64,000 bases of DNA, taken from Collinsella sp. TF08-11AT (lineage in GTDB: Bacteria; Actinomycetota; Coriobacteriia; Coriobacteriales; Coriobacteriaceae). Location: assembly GCF_003437035.1 (NCBI RefSeq), contig NZ_QSRL01000010.1:20992-84991 (forward strand), written 5' to 3'. The notes under the pieces are model-generated. The model made no database searches and was not told where the DNA came from. It saw nothing but the letters and a program-made list of their open reading frames with translations. Position numbers and translations under genes: made by a program. This document shows, piece after piece, positions 25,583 through 34,111 of the stretch. Position 1 is the first letter of the stretch. Each line of letters starts with the position of its first letter.

Positions 25583-26392
25583 CTAGCGGGCCTGCTTTAC
25601 CTTGGCCGCCGCCTCGACAAACGACTTCCACAGGTTAAAGTCGGTTTCGAGCGTCTTCCAGGTGTACTCGGGATGCCATTGCACGCCCAGGCAGAAAGGC
25701 TGGCCTTCGACTTCGATGCACTCGGGAACGCCGTCGGTTGCCTTGGCGACCAAGCGCGTGCTCTTACCCAGACGGTCGACGCAGCAGTGATGTGCCGAGT
25801 TGGTCTGGATCAGCCTGTGCCCGCCAAGCGCGCGCTCCAACAGCGAGCCCGGCACGACCTCGACGGGATGCACGGGGTCGTTGAGCACGTGGGTATGGCG
25901 CCACTGCGTGCGGCCCTCGCGAGCGCCCAGGCTCGGCACGTCCATGCACAGGGTGCCGCCAGTGGCGACATTGAGCAACTGCGTGCCGCGGCAGGTGGTA
26001 AAGAGCGGCTTTTTGGCGCGGAGTACCTCGCCGACCAGCTTAAACTCAAAGCTATCGCGGATCTCGCAGCAGAGGGTGGGGTCGTAGGGTCGATCATCGC
26101 CCCAACGTTTGGGGTTGACATCGGGGCCGCCGGGAATGGCGATGCCGTCGGCGATATCGACGTAATGACGGATGACCTCAATGTCCTCGGTGATGGACAT
26201 CTGCAGCGGCAGGCCGCCGGCGGCAAGGATGGCATCGACAAAGACACTTGCGATTTCCTCGTTGGGGGAGAGCGTTTCGCTTAAAAACGGCTTCGCCTCT
26301 TCCCAGCGCGGCGCCACCAGGATGAGCGGACGGTCGGCGGGGTCGACGTTGACGTGCGGGGTGTATGACGATGAAGTGCGAGTTCCGATCAT
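25583..26392 (-). CDS. class I glutamine-amidotransferase-like hydrolase (peptidase C26, PuuD-like)
   Basis: Predicted gamma-glutamyl hydrolase, 269 residues. Nucleophile Cys is in TTCRGTQLLN near residue 120, and the His-Glu pair is in GVQWHPEYTW near 235. GIAIPGGPDVNP near 80 is the family loop. The closest known activity is hydrolysis of gamma-glutamyl-GABA, but other gamma-glutamyl amides are possible. I start at ATG 26392. A longer frame would read back through the ABC ATPase gene. It is the last gene of the amino-acid importer operon, which suggests it releases glutamate from imported or internal gamma-glutamyl compounds. Confidence 0.9.
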   Translation of the reverse strand: MIGTRTSSSYTPHVNVDPADRPLILVAPRWEEAKPFLSETLSPNEEIASVFVDAILAAGGLPLQMSITEDIEVIRHYVDIADGIAIPGGPDVNPKRWGDDRPYDPTLCCEIRDSFEFKLVGEVLRAKKPLFTTCRGTQLLNVATGGTLCMDVPSLGAREGRTQWRHTHVLNDPVHPVEVVPGSLLERALGGHRLIQTNSAHHCCVDRLGKSTRLVAKATDGVPECIEVEGQPFCLGVQWHPEYTWKTLETDFNLWKSFVEAAAKVKQAR

Positions 26393-26444
26393 AGGTGTTG
26401 CTTTCGAGTTTGGATGGTCATGGCGAGCGGATATGGCAATTGGG

Positions 26445-27209
<765 letters not shown>

Positions 27210-27245
27210 GGTGCTCGGCTCCTTATGACTCGAAATGGTAAATCG

Positions 27246-28079
27246 TTAGCGAATGATGGTCGCGCCGGTCTTGCGCGAAACGTAGACAGCGGCCTTGTTG
27301 ATTGCGACGTTGATGAGGATATAGATGACCGCGATCACTAGGTAGACCGACACGAGGGCGTCGTAGTTGGTAATGAGCACGCGGGCGTTTTGCATAAGGT
27401 CGGGGTAGCTCACCACGTAGGCGACGGTGGTGTCTTTGACGACGACCACAAGCTGCGAAATCAACGACGGAATGATAAACCGAATGGCCTGCGGCAGCAC
27501 GATTTTAAAGGTGATTTTAGCCTTGGAGAGACCGAGCGCCTGGGCGGCCTCGACCTGGCCGCGCGGCACGGCATTGACGCCGGCACGGAAGATCTCGGCC
27601 AGTACGCCGGCCGCAGCGAGCGCGACGGGAAGCGTGAGCATCCAAAACGACGGCAGTGCGATCTTGTACTGGGGCAGCACCAAAAAGAAGAAGTAGATGA
27701 ACAGAAGGCTCGGCACGCCACGGAAGAAATCGGTGAGCACGCGGCAGACCAGCTGCAGCGGCTTAATGTCGCTGGTGCGGCCGAGCATAAGGGCTAAGCC
27801 CAGTACCAGCGCAATGACGCCGGCGGTGAGTGCGACTTTAACGGTGCCCTCAAAACCGGCAAGCAGGAACTTCCAGGTGGTGAGGTGCGTAAAGAAGTAC
27901 CAGTAATGGACCGAAAGCTGGCCGGTCACGTAAAAGCGCTGCAGTACCAGAGCGATGAGCGCGGCCACGGCAACAAGTGAGATGGCGGTGCCGACGCGAA
28001 TCTTGGCGCGCATCTTGGGGCCGGGAGCCTCGTAGAGCGCATCGCGCATGGTAAGTGCAGGGGAGGAATGTTTACTCAT
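27246..28079 (-). CDS. amino-acid ABC transporter permease (second)
   Basis: 277-residue inner-membrane permease of the His/Glu/Gln type. After an N-terminal cytoplasmic segment of about 30 residues come five to six helices. The EAA loop that docks the ATPase reads GQVEAAQALGLSKAKITFKIVLPQA, seen here as VEAAQALGLSKAK and FKIVLPQA. The first four bases overlap the end of the other permease gene, typical of coupled subunits. It probably forms a heterodimer with it. Confidence 0.94.
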   Translation of the reverse strand: MSKHSSPALTMRDALYEAPGPKMRAKIRVGTAISLVAVAALIALVLQRFYVTGQLSVHYWYFFTHLTTWKFLLAGFEGTVKVALTAGVIALVLGLALMLGRTSDIKPLQLVCRVLTDFFRGVPSLLFIYFFFLVLPQYKIALPSFWMLTLPVALAAAGVLAEIFRAGVNAVPRGQVEAAQALGLSKAKITFKIVLPQAIRFIIPSLISQLVVVVKDTTVAYVVSYPDLMQNARVLITNYDALVSVYLVIAVIYILINVAINKAAVYVSRKTGATIIR

Positions 28080-28735
28080 CGGAGGATCCTCACCTTCTTA
28101 TCGATGTAGTTGCCAATGTGGCTCACCACAAAGGCCGTGCCCAGGTAGCCAAGCGCCGAGATAAAGAACGCGGCGACGCCGCCGAGCGAGCGCGTGTTGA
28201 TGTAGCTCACCACGCCGGTGAGCTCCTGCGGTTTAAGCGGTACCTGACTGCCGAGCGCGGTGGTGAGCATGACGGCGATAAAGAGGTTGGTCATGGGCAG
28301 CACGCTCGAGCGCAGCGCCTGCGGAATCACGATCTTGGCGAGGATACGGTTGAAGCTCATGCCGAGCGAACGGGCGGCTTCTACCTGACCGACGCCGACG
28401 GTGTTGATGCCGCTCATAAAGTTCTCGGAGCCAAAGGCCGAGCCCAGCAACACCGTGGCGACGATGACGCAGGTGCGGTAGGGCAGGACGACCTTGAGCG
28501 GGGGCAGCGCATAGACGACGATAATGAGCAGCGCGATGCCGGGGATGTTACGGAAGACCTGGACATACAGGTCGCCAAAGACGCGCAGCGGCTTGAGCGG
28601 CGACACGCGCATCACGGTGACGGCGACGGCCAGCACCATGGCGATGGCAAACGACTCAAGCGTCATGCCCCAGGTTGCTAGCAGCGCGTCGATATAGTTC
28701 TGGCCATAGAGCGACCAGAGCTCGGAGAGACTCAT
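28076..28735 (-). CDS. amino-acid ABC transporter permease (first)
   Basis: 219-residue permease of the same family with five predicted helices. The EAA loop is QVEAARSLGMSFNRILAKIV, and FRNIPGIALLIIVVY corresponds to the conserved RGTPxLVQL region, here with R-N-I-P. It is shorter than its partner because it lacks the N-terminal extension. It follows the binding-protein gene after a hairpin and overlaps the second permease gene. Confidence 0.94.
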   Translation of the reverse strand: MSLSELWSLYGQNYIDALLATWGMTLESFAIAMVLAVAVTVMRVSPLKPLRVFGDLYVQVFRNIPGIALLIIVVYALPPLKVVLPYRTCVIVATVLLGSAFGSENFMSGINTVGVGQVEAARSLGMSFNRILAKIVIPQALRSSVLPMTNLFIAVMLTTALGSQVPLKPQELTGVVSYINTRSLGGVAAFFISALGYLGTAFVVSHIGNYIDKKVRILR

Positions 28736-28759
28736 GCGGACCTCCCGCCGGTAAGGAAA

Positions 28760-28785
28760 GGGGCTCCCGTGTGTACGGAAGCCCC
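28760..28785 (-). terminator. attenuator-like hairpin inside the ABC operon
   Basis: Read on the minus strand, GGGGCTTCCGT-ACAC-ACGGGAGCCCC has 11-base arms with one mismatch, followed by TTTCC. Lying between binding-protein and permease genes, it would let the binding protein be made in excess, a common arrangement in ABC import operons. Confidence 0.6.
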
Positions 28786-28873
28786 GACAACTCAGTGAGG
28801 AAACAGTTTAGCGCAATAAAGCGCATCGTGCGTTTCCGTATGGTTTCGTAGCGGCCGTTACTAGGCTCGCTGC

Positions 28874-29866
28874 CTAGGCGCCGATCTCGGGCAGCTCGGG
28901 AACATTGGTGTCGCCCGTACGGTCGCCAATGCAGATCTGCCACAGCTCGGTCCAGGTGCCGTCATCCTCGATCTTCTTAAGGAAGTCGTTGACAAAGGCG
29001 ACACCGTCGGAATCGAGTGGCAGGCCAATGCCATAGGGCTCCTTGCTGCCGAAGGGCTTGCCGGCAATCTTGTACTTACCGGGCTCGCGGACCAGGGCGC
29101 TCTGCTGCATGTTGTTGTCGATGACGTAGGCGTCAACGCGGCCCTGCTGAAGTGCCTGGCGGGCCTCCTCGTCGGTCTTGAACTCCTGTTGGCTGGCCTT
29201 GGGGGCGAACTCCTCCAGGATGGCGGGGCCGTTGGAGCCGGACTGGACGGCGACGTTCTTGTCGGCCAGGTCGTCGACGCTCTTGATGTCGTCGTTGTCG
29301 GCGAGCACCAGGATGGCCTGCTGGGTGTAGTAGTAGGGACCGGCGAAGGAGACGAGCTTCTTGCGCTCGTCAGTGATGGTGTAGGTGGCAAAGACAGCGT
29401 CGACCTGGCCGTTCTGCAGGACGGACTCGCGCGTGTCCGAGGTCACCTGGGTGATCTCGACCTTGTTCTCGCCCAGAATGTAGTTGGACAGGAGCTGTGC
29501 GATACCGGCGTCGAAGCCGCGGGTCTGACCGTCCTTCTCGTTGAGGAGGGAGAAGAGCGTGGAGGTCTGGACGCCACCGATCGTAAAGACGCCGGCAGCC
29601 TTGACGGCCGTAGCCCAGGTGCTGGCGGCGATGGCGTCATCATCGGCCTTGGGGCCGTCGTTGACGAGCTTGTCGAATGCCTTGGCGTCGAGCGTGGCGG
29701 AAACCTCGGTATCCTCGGAGCTCTTGGAGGAACCGGCGGAACCCTTGTCGGCCTCGGCACTGGTGTCGGAGCAGCCGGCAAGACCAAGGCCGGCGACGGT
29801 TGCGAAGGTGGCGGCAACGAAGCCGCGGCGGTCGAGAACGACCTGCTGGGAGAGGTTCTTGCTCAT
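28874..29866 (-). CDS. amino-acid ABC transporter substrate-binding lipoprotein
   Basis: 330-residue extracytoplasmic binding protein of the SBP_bac_3 (glutamate/glutamine) family. The signal peptide contains DRRGFVAATFATVAG then LGLAGCSD: a twin-arginine motif followed by a lipobox, so it is probably a Tat-exported lipoprotein anchored at Cys32. The mature part starts with a Ser/Glu/Asp-rich linker. VGYCIP-like ligand contacts are replaced by VFTIGGVQTSTLFSL, and GFDAGIAQLLSNYILG is the usual GFDVDLA region. The substrate is likely glutamate, glutamine or another polar amino acid. It is the promoter-proximal gene of the operon. Confidence 0.93.
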   Translation of the reverse strand: MSKNLSQQVVLDRRGFVAATFATVAGLGLAGCSDTSAEADKGSAGSSKSSEDTEVSATLDAKAFDKLVNDGPKADDDAIAASTWATAVKAAGVFTIGGVQTSTLFSLLNEKDGQTRGFDAGIAQLLSNYILGENKVEITQVTSDTRESVLQNGQVDAVFATYTITDERKKLVSFAGPYYYTQQAILVLADNDDIKSVDDLADKNVAVQSGSNGPAILEEFAPKASQQEFKTDEEARQALQQGRVDAYVIDNNMQQSALVREPGKYKIAGKPFGSKEPYGIGLPLDSDGVAFVNDFLKKIEDDGTWTELWQICIGDRTGDTNVPELPEIGA

Positions 29867-29909
29867 GGTAGAACACCTTTCTCAATAAAATCCCTAGCGG
29901 TTGAGTAGA

Positions 29910-29939
29910 GTTATACCCTATCGCGCTCAAATGGGTCAA
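29910..29939 (-). promoter_or_regulatory. promoter of the amino-acid importer operon
   Basis: On the minus strand TTGACC, an 18-base spacer and TATAAC, about 45 bases upstream of the binding-protein start. Confidence 0.72.
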
Positions 29940-29983
29940 CACGAAATAACTCAGAAACATACTTACCTTATGGGTAATTCTTC

Positions 29984-30018
29984 CTACCAAAAAGGGACAG
30001 GCACCTTTGTGGTGGTTC
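29984..30018 (+). repeat. hybrid GGGACAGG element
   Basis: The left half (CTACCAAAAAGGGACAGG) resembles the 11605-type element and the right half (CACCTTTGTGGTGGTTC) the 52986-type. The stem no longer pairs well. It looks like a recombinant or decayed copy. Confidence 0.7.
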
Positions 30019-30050
30019 TTGCAGATGTGGTGGCCTGTCTCGCTGCTTTG

Positions 30051-30266
30051 TCTCAATCTGTAACATCTGCAGCCATTTTTGCCGAGTAACTGTTACAGAT
30101 TGAGATTTTCTCTTCAGGGGAATTCGAATGTCTCGATCTGTAACAGTTAGACGGACAAAAGCTCCCTTTCTGTTACAGATCGAGACAAAGGTCAGGGGCA
30201 AAGATGGTTTGTCTAGATCTGTAACAGTTAGACGGGAATTCGGGCCCTAGATGTTACAGATTGAGA
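30051..30266. repeat. three tandem hairpins with TCTnnATCTGTAACA arms
   Basis: Pair 1: perfect 15-base arms (30051-30065 and 30091-30105). Pair 2: perfect 17-base arms GTCTCGATCTGTAACAG (30130-30146 and 30170-30186). Pair 3: imperfect arms (30212-30226 and 30252-30266). Loops differ in sequence. With the neighbouring promoter and hybrid repeat they fill the 456-base gap 29867-30322, which holds no gene. The 15-base motif occurs six times in alternating orientation, so it could be protein-binding sites as well as RNA hairpins. Confidence 0.88.
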
Positions 30267-30280
30267 TAATCGCGCCGCGA

Positions 30281-30321
30281 AAATAAAAACCTCCGCAGGG
30301 GTGCTTCCCTTGCGGAGGTTT
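30281..30321 (-). terminator. Rho-independent terminator of dxs
   Basis: AAACCTCCGCA/TGCGGAGGTTT stem with a 13-base loop directly beyond the dxs stop. In the minus direction TTATTTT follows. Confidence 0.88.
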
Positions 30322-30322
30322 T

Positions 30323-32104
30323 TTACTCGTTAAGTAGCCTAACGGCTTCGGCGGCCATGTTCTCGGCCGTCATGCCGTTCTGAGCGAGCAACTCGTTGGG
30401 GTCGTAGCGGTCGGGGAAGCCCTTGGCGATGCCAAAGGTGCGCGTGCGCACGGGCGTGCAGGCCAAGTAGCACGCGACGCGCTCGCCCCAGCCGCCGTCC
30501 AAGATGCCGTCTTCGAGGGTGACGACAACGCGATGCTTGGCGGCAAGGCTGTCGAGGAACTCGCGGTCGAGCTCGGTTGCATAGCGCGGGTTGACGAGCG
30601 TGGCCTCGATGCCGTACTCGGCAGTCAGACGGTTTGCCACGCGCTCGCCCAGCTCAAAGAAATCGCCAAGCGCGAGCACGGCCACGTCGCGACCCTGGCA
30701 CACCACGTTGTAACGAACGGCGCCGTAATCGGCGTCCTCGGCAGGCGCAAGATCGGGGCGGCTTACCAAGCCAATGCCCGGCACGCGAATCGCCACGGGA
30801 TGCTCGCGGTGGTCGAGCGACCAGCTCAGCATGGATAGGTATTCCTCCATGCAGGAAGGCGCCAGGTAACGCATATTGGGGAGAGCGCCCAGCATAGAAA
30901 TATCAAAGAACGAAAGATGCGTCTCGGATGTGGTGCCAAAGATCGATGCGCCAAACACCAGGATGGTTGCGGGGACATCGTTGAGGCACAGGTCGTGCCA
31001 CAGCTCGTCGTAGGCGCGCTGCAAAAACGTGCCGTACACACCAAAGACTGGCTTGGCACCCGAGCGCGCAAGCGCGGTGGCAAAGGTCACGGCGTGCTCC
31101 TCGGCAATGCCCACATCGACGAACTGTTTGCCGGCGGCGGCGCGAAGCTCGGGTGTAAAGCCCATGATGTAGGGCGTGGCGGCCGTGATGCCCACGACCT
31201 GCGGATCGTGCTCGATGGCGGCGCTGAGCGCCTCGCCCGTAATGTCGGCATAGGTGCGCGGCGCAGGCTCGCTCGGATGGCCCGGGCAGAGCTTGCGCCC
31301 AGTCGCCATGTCAAACGGACCCACATGATGCCAGCGCTCGGGGTCGCTCTGGGCTGGCTCAAAGCCCTTGCCCTTTGCGGTGGAGACGTGCAGCACGATG
31401 GGATGATCGATATCGCGCAGCTCCTGCAGCGTGTCGACCAGGGCCAACACATCGTTGCCGGTGTCCAGATAGCAGTAGTCGAGCCCCATCGCGCGGAAAA
31501 CGTTGCGCTCACAGGTGCCGTTGCTGGCGCGTAGCTCGGCCAGATTGCGATACAGGCCACCGTGGTTTTCGGCGATGGACTGGTCGTTATCGTTGACGAT
31601 GATGATCAGGTTGCTGTCGAGCTCGGCGGCATTGTTAAAGCCCTCAAACGCCAGACCGCCCGAAAGCGAACCGTCGCCAATGATGGTGATGACGTTGTAC
31701 GCATCGCCCGCCAGGTCACGAGCGTGCGCCAAGCCGCAGCCCAGGCTCACCGACGTGGAGGTGTGGCCCATGGCGAACAGGTCGTGCTCGGACTCGTCAG
31801 GATTGGCAAAACCAGAGGCCTCGCCGTAGCGTGCCGGGTCGATATAAGTGTACGCGCGCCCAGTCAGCGCCTTGTGGGCGTAGGTCTGGTGCGAAACATC
31901 AAAGACAATCTTGTCGATGGGGGAGTTAAACACGCGATGGAGCGCAACCGTAAGCTCAACGACGCCCAGGTTGGGGGCAACGTGCCCGCCGACGGCGGCG
32001 GAGCTTTCGAGGATGGCGTGGCGGATCTCGCCGCAGAGCAGCGGAAGCTCGGCGCGATCGAGAGCCTTGACGTCCTCGGGCGTTGTCGTTTGCGTAAGCA
32101 GCAT
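30323..32104 (-). CDS. dxs: 1-deoxy-D-xylulose-5-phosphate synthase (atypical clade)
   Basis: Thiamine-diphosphate enzyme that condenses pyruvate and glyceraldehyde 3-phosphate, the first step of the methylerythritol-phosphate isoprenoid route. 593 residues, slightly shorter than the usual ~620. VFDVSHQTYAHK near residue 68, the TPP motif IGDGSLSGG...NDN near 140-170, GIAEEHAVTFA near 360 and the C-terminal transketolase domain are present. The segment after NDN (QSIAENHGGLYRNL) differs from the common MSISPNVGALS form, placing it in the divergent Dxs-like clade. Activity as Dxs is likely but less certain than for the standard form. No isoprenoid neighbours are present. Confidence 0.88.
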   Translation of the reverse strand: MLLTQTTTPEDVKALDRAELPLLCGEIRHAILESSAAVGGHVAPNLGVVELTVALHRVFNSPIDKIVFDVSHQTYAHKALTGRAYTYIDPARYGEASGFANPDESEHDLFAMGHTSTSVSLGCGLAHARDLAGDAYNVITIIGDGSLSGGLAFEGFNNAAELDSNLIIIVNDNDQSIAENHGGLYRNLAELRASNGTCERNVFRAMGLDYCYLDTGNDVLALVDTLQELRDIDHPIVLHVSTAKGKGFEPAQSDPERWHHVGPFDMATGRKLCPGHPSEPAPRTYADITGEALSAAIEHDPQVVGITAATPYIMGFTPELRAAAGKQFVDVGIAEEHAVTFATALARSGAKPVFGVYGTFLQRAYDELWHDLCLNDVPATILVFGASIFGTTSETHLSFFDISMLGALPNMRYLAPSCMEEYLSMLSWSLDHREHPVAIRVPGIGLVSRPDLAPAEDADYGAVRYNVVCQGRDVAVLALGDFFELGERVANRLTAEYGIEATLVNPRYATELDREFLDSLAAKHRVVVTLEDGILDGGWGERVACYLACTPVRTRTFGIAKGFPDRYDPNELLAQNGMTAENMAAEAVRLLNE

Positions 32105-32332
32105 CGTTGTGGGTTACTCCATGCGAATCGTGCGCCGGCACTCCCTCGGCCGGCACAATTGCACAAGACAGTCTCGCACATTTTGGCGTTTGATATGTGA
32201 CGGCGGCGCGGTAATTCGCCAACTGGTGGGGCAAAACGTTTTGTCCGATGCCATACTGGTAAATTCGATGATGATTTTATTCATTGCGCGCAGGCCGCGG
32301 CTTGCCGCCGAGCGCCGCCGGAAGGAGGCCGC

Positions 32333-32890
32333 ATGTCCGATACCGTTCGTGCCGAGAAAATCGTGCGCGAGGTCGACGATGCCGCCCGTCAGCTTGCCCA
32401 GGCGGGCCGCTTGGACCTGATGCATGAGTTTATCCAACATGGCGATGTGACGGTCTATACGCATGTGACCTCGGTAGCGCGGGCAAGTCTGTCCTTTGCC
32501 GAGCGCCTGGGCCGCGTCGGTATCTCCGTCGACCGCTTATCGCTGCTGCGCGGGGCCCTGCTGCACGATTACTTTCTCTATGACTGGCACGATCCCGACC
32601 CAAGCCATCGACTGCATGGCTTTCGTCACCCGTTTTTTGCCTTGGCGCGTGCGGAGGAAGATTTTGAGCTGACGCCGCGCGAGCGGAATATTATCGTACG
32701 GCATATGTTTCCGCTGGTACCGGTGCCGCCGACGTGTCGTGAGGCATGGATTGTGTGCCTGGCGGATAAATGGTGCGCACTGCGCGAGACGATTGCCGGC
32801 CGTCTGCCGCGCAAAGGCGGCGCGAACGATTTGAACGAGGGCCCGAGTGACGGCTCGAGCAAAGAATCGAACGAAAAGAGGAGTGGGTAG
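32333..32890 (+). CDS. HD-domain protein
   Basis: 185-residue putative metal-dependent phosphohydrolase. The H...HD...D set is visible as THVTSVARAS (first His, residue 43 region), GALLHDYFLYDWHD (HD near 78) and CLADKWCALRE (last Asp near 145), with an additional RHPFFALARAE. This is the uncharacterised HD family common next to membrane proteins in Gram-positive anaerobes. The Gly/Ser/Asn-rich C-terminus looks disordered. A strong RBS (GAAGGAGG) precedes it, and the next gene begins three bases after its stop. Confidence 0.85.
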   Translation: MSDTVRAEKIVREVDDAARQLAQAGRLDLMHEFIQHGDVTVYTHVTSVARASLSFAERLGRVGISVDRLSLLRGALLHDYFLYDWHDPDPSHRLHGFRHPFFALARAEEDFELTPRERNIIVRHMFPLVPVPPTCREAWIVCLADKWCALRETIAGRLPRKGGANDLNEGPSDGSSKESNEKRSG

Positions 32891-32893
32891 ACG

Positions 32894-33913
32894 GTGGGAA
32901 CCGCGATCGACATGGCATTTGACGGCGCGACGCTTGCCGCCTGTCCGCTCTCGGCGCTGGTACTCTCGTTTGCCTTCTACGGTTTTTGCGGCTGGGTATG
33001 GGAGTCGACAGTCTGCGCCATGCTCAACCACGGACGCTTTGCCAACAGCGGCTTTTTGCTAGGGCCGTGTTGTCCCATCTACGGTGCGGGCGGCATTGCG
33101 TGCTGGTTGCTGCTGCGTGGAATCCCAGACGCCTCGAGCCAGTTTGTCGCTGCCGCGCTCGTATGCAGCGTGATCGAATATAGCGTGGGCGTGCTGTTGG
33201 AAAAAACGACGGGTGCCCGGTTTTGGGATTACTCGCATCTGCCGTTTAACCTGCACGGACGCATCTGCCTGTACTGGGCCTGCGCGTTTGGCTTGGGTGC
33301 GTTGTGTATTTGCCGTTTAGTGGAGCCGGCATTGCTGGGGCTGCTTGGCCATCTGCCGGTGCTAATCGTGCGCTTGGCCGCCTTTATCGTCGCGGTCGCG
33401 ATGATGGTCGATGCGGTGTGCTCGTTGGCGAGCTGGCGGCGTCTGTCCGATCAGCTTGAGCGTGTGCGTGCCGACCTTGCCGACCGCATCAATGAGTCGC
33501 TTGCCGACGCCTCCGACTCTATGCTCGAACGTATTCCCGATTCGGCGATTGACTCGGTGGCGCAGACGCATATCCGCGGTCGCGCCGTTAACGCTTGGCT
33601 GGCCGAGCTGGGCGACGCGGCGCTCGATGCCCTGCGCGAGAAGACTTCGATGCCGACGTTTATCTCGGATGGTGCTCGCGGCCTGGCGCTCGCTGCCCGC
33701 CGCGTGGCCGATGCCGCGCCGAGTATGCCGCGTCCGTCGCTCGGTCGTCGCCTTGCCGGCAAGCGCATGAGCCGCCCGGTACCGAGCGTGTCACTCAGCC
33801 GCCGCGACCTACGCTTCTTTAACGCCTTCCCGCGTCTGCGCATCAATCGTTACGAGGGTGTCATTCGAGCTACCGACCTCCGCGACCGAGCCCGCGAGCT
33901 GTTCCGGCGCTAG
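32894..33913 (+). CDS. CmpB-like putative ABC permease, membrane protein
   Basis: 339 residues, GTG start. The first ~170 residues hold five helices with the motif FYGFCGWVWESTVCA and the conserved GFLLGPCCPIYGAGG segment of the ABC_trans_CmpB (DUF1113-type) family. FWDYSHLPFNLHGRICLYW is another family signature. The cytoplasmic tail (from about 180) is charged, partly helical, and unlike known domains. Transport has not been shown for the family. Coupled to the HD-domain gene upstream, an arrangement I recall from many Firmicutes, so a shared function is likely but unknown. Confidence 0.85.
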   Translation: MGTAIDMAFDGATLAACPLSALVLSFAFYGFCGWVWESTVCAMLNHGRFANSGFLLGPCCPIYGAGGIACWLLLRGIPDASSQFVAAALVCSVIEYSVGVLLEKTTGARFWDYSHLPFNLHGRICLYWACAFGLGALCICRLVEPALLGLLGHLPVLIVRLAAFIVAVAMMVDAVCSLASWRRLSDQLERVRADLADRINESLADASDSMLERIPDSAIDSVAQTHIRGRAVNAWLAELGDAALDALREKTSMPTFISDGARGLALAARRVADAAPSMPRPSLGRRLAGKRMSRPVPSVSLSRRDLRFFNAFPRLRINRYEGVIRATDLRDRARELFRR

Positions 33914-34111
33914 CCAGAGCGGAGCCAAGCGCGCCCTTCTCGTTCGCACGTTTCCCGTTCGTTTCGCGTCCGTTGCCGCGCCGTTTCCAAGATTGCGGTG
34001 CCGTTTCCATTCGACAACGCAGCGTTTAACAACGCCGTATCTGGTCTACACCAGTTGCCCCTCGGCCGCATCATGAGCGCCGACAACGTTCATGCGACCA
34101 AGGGGGAGCGA

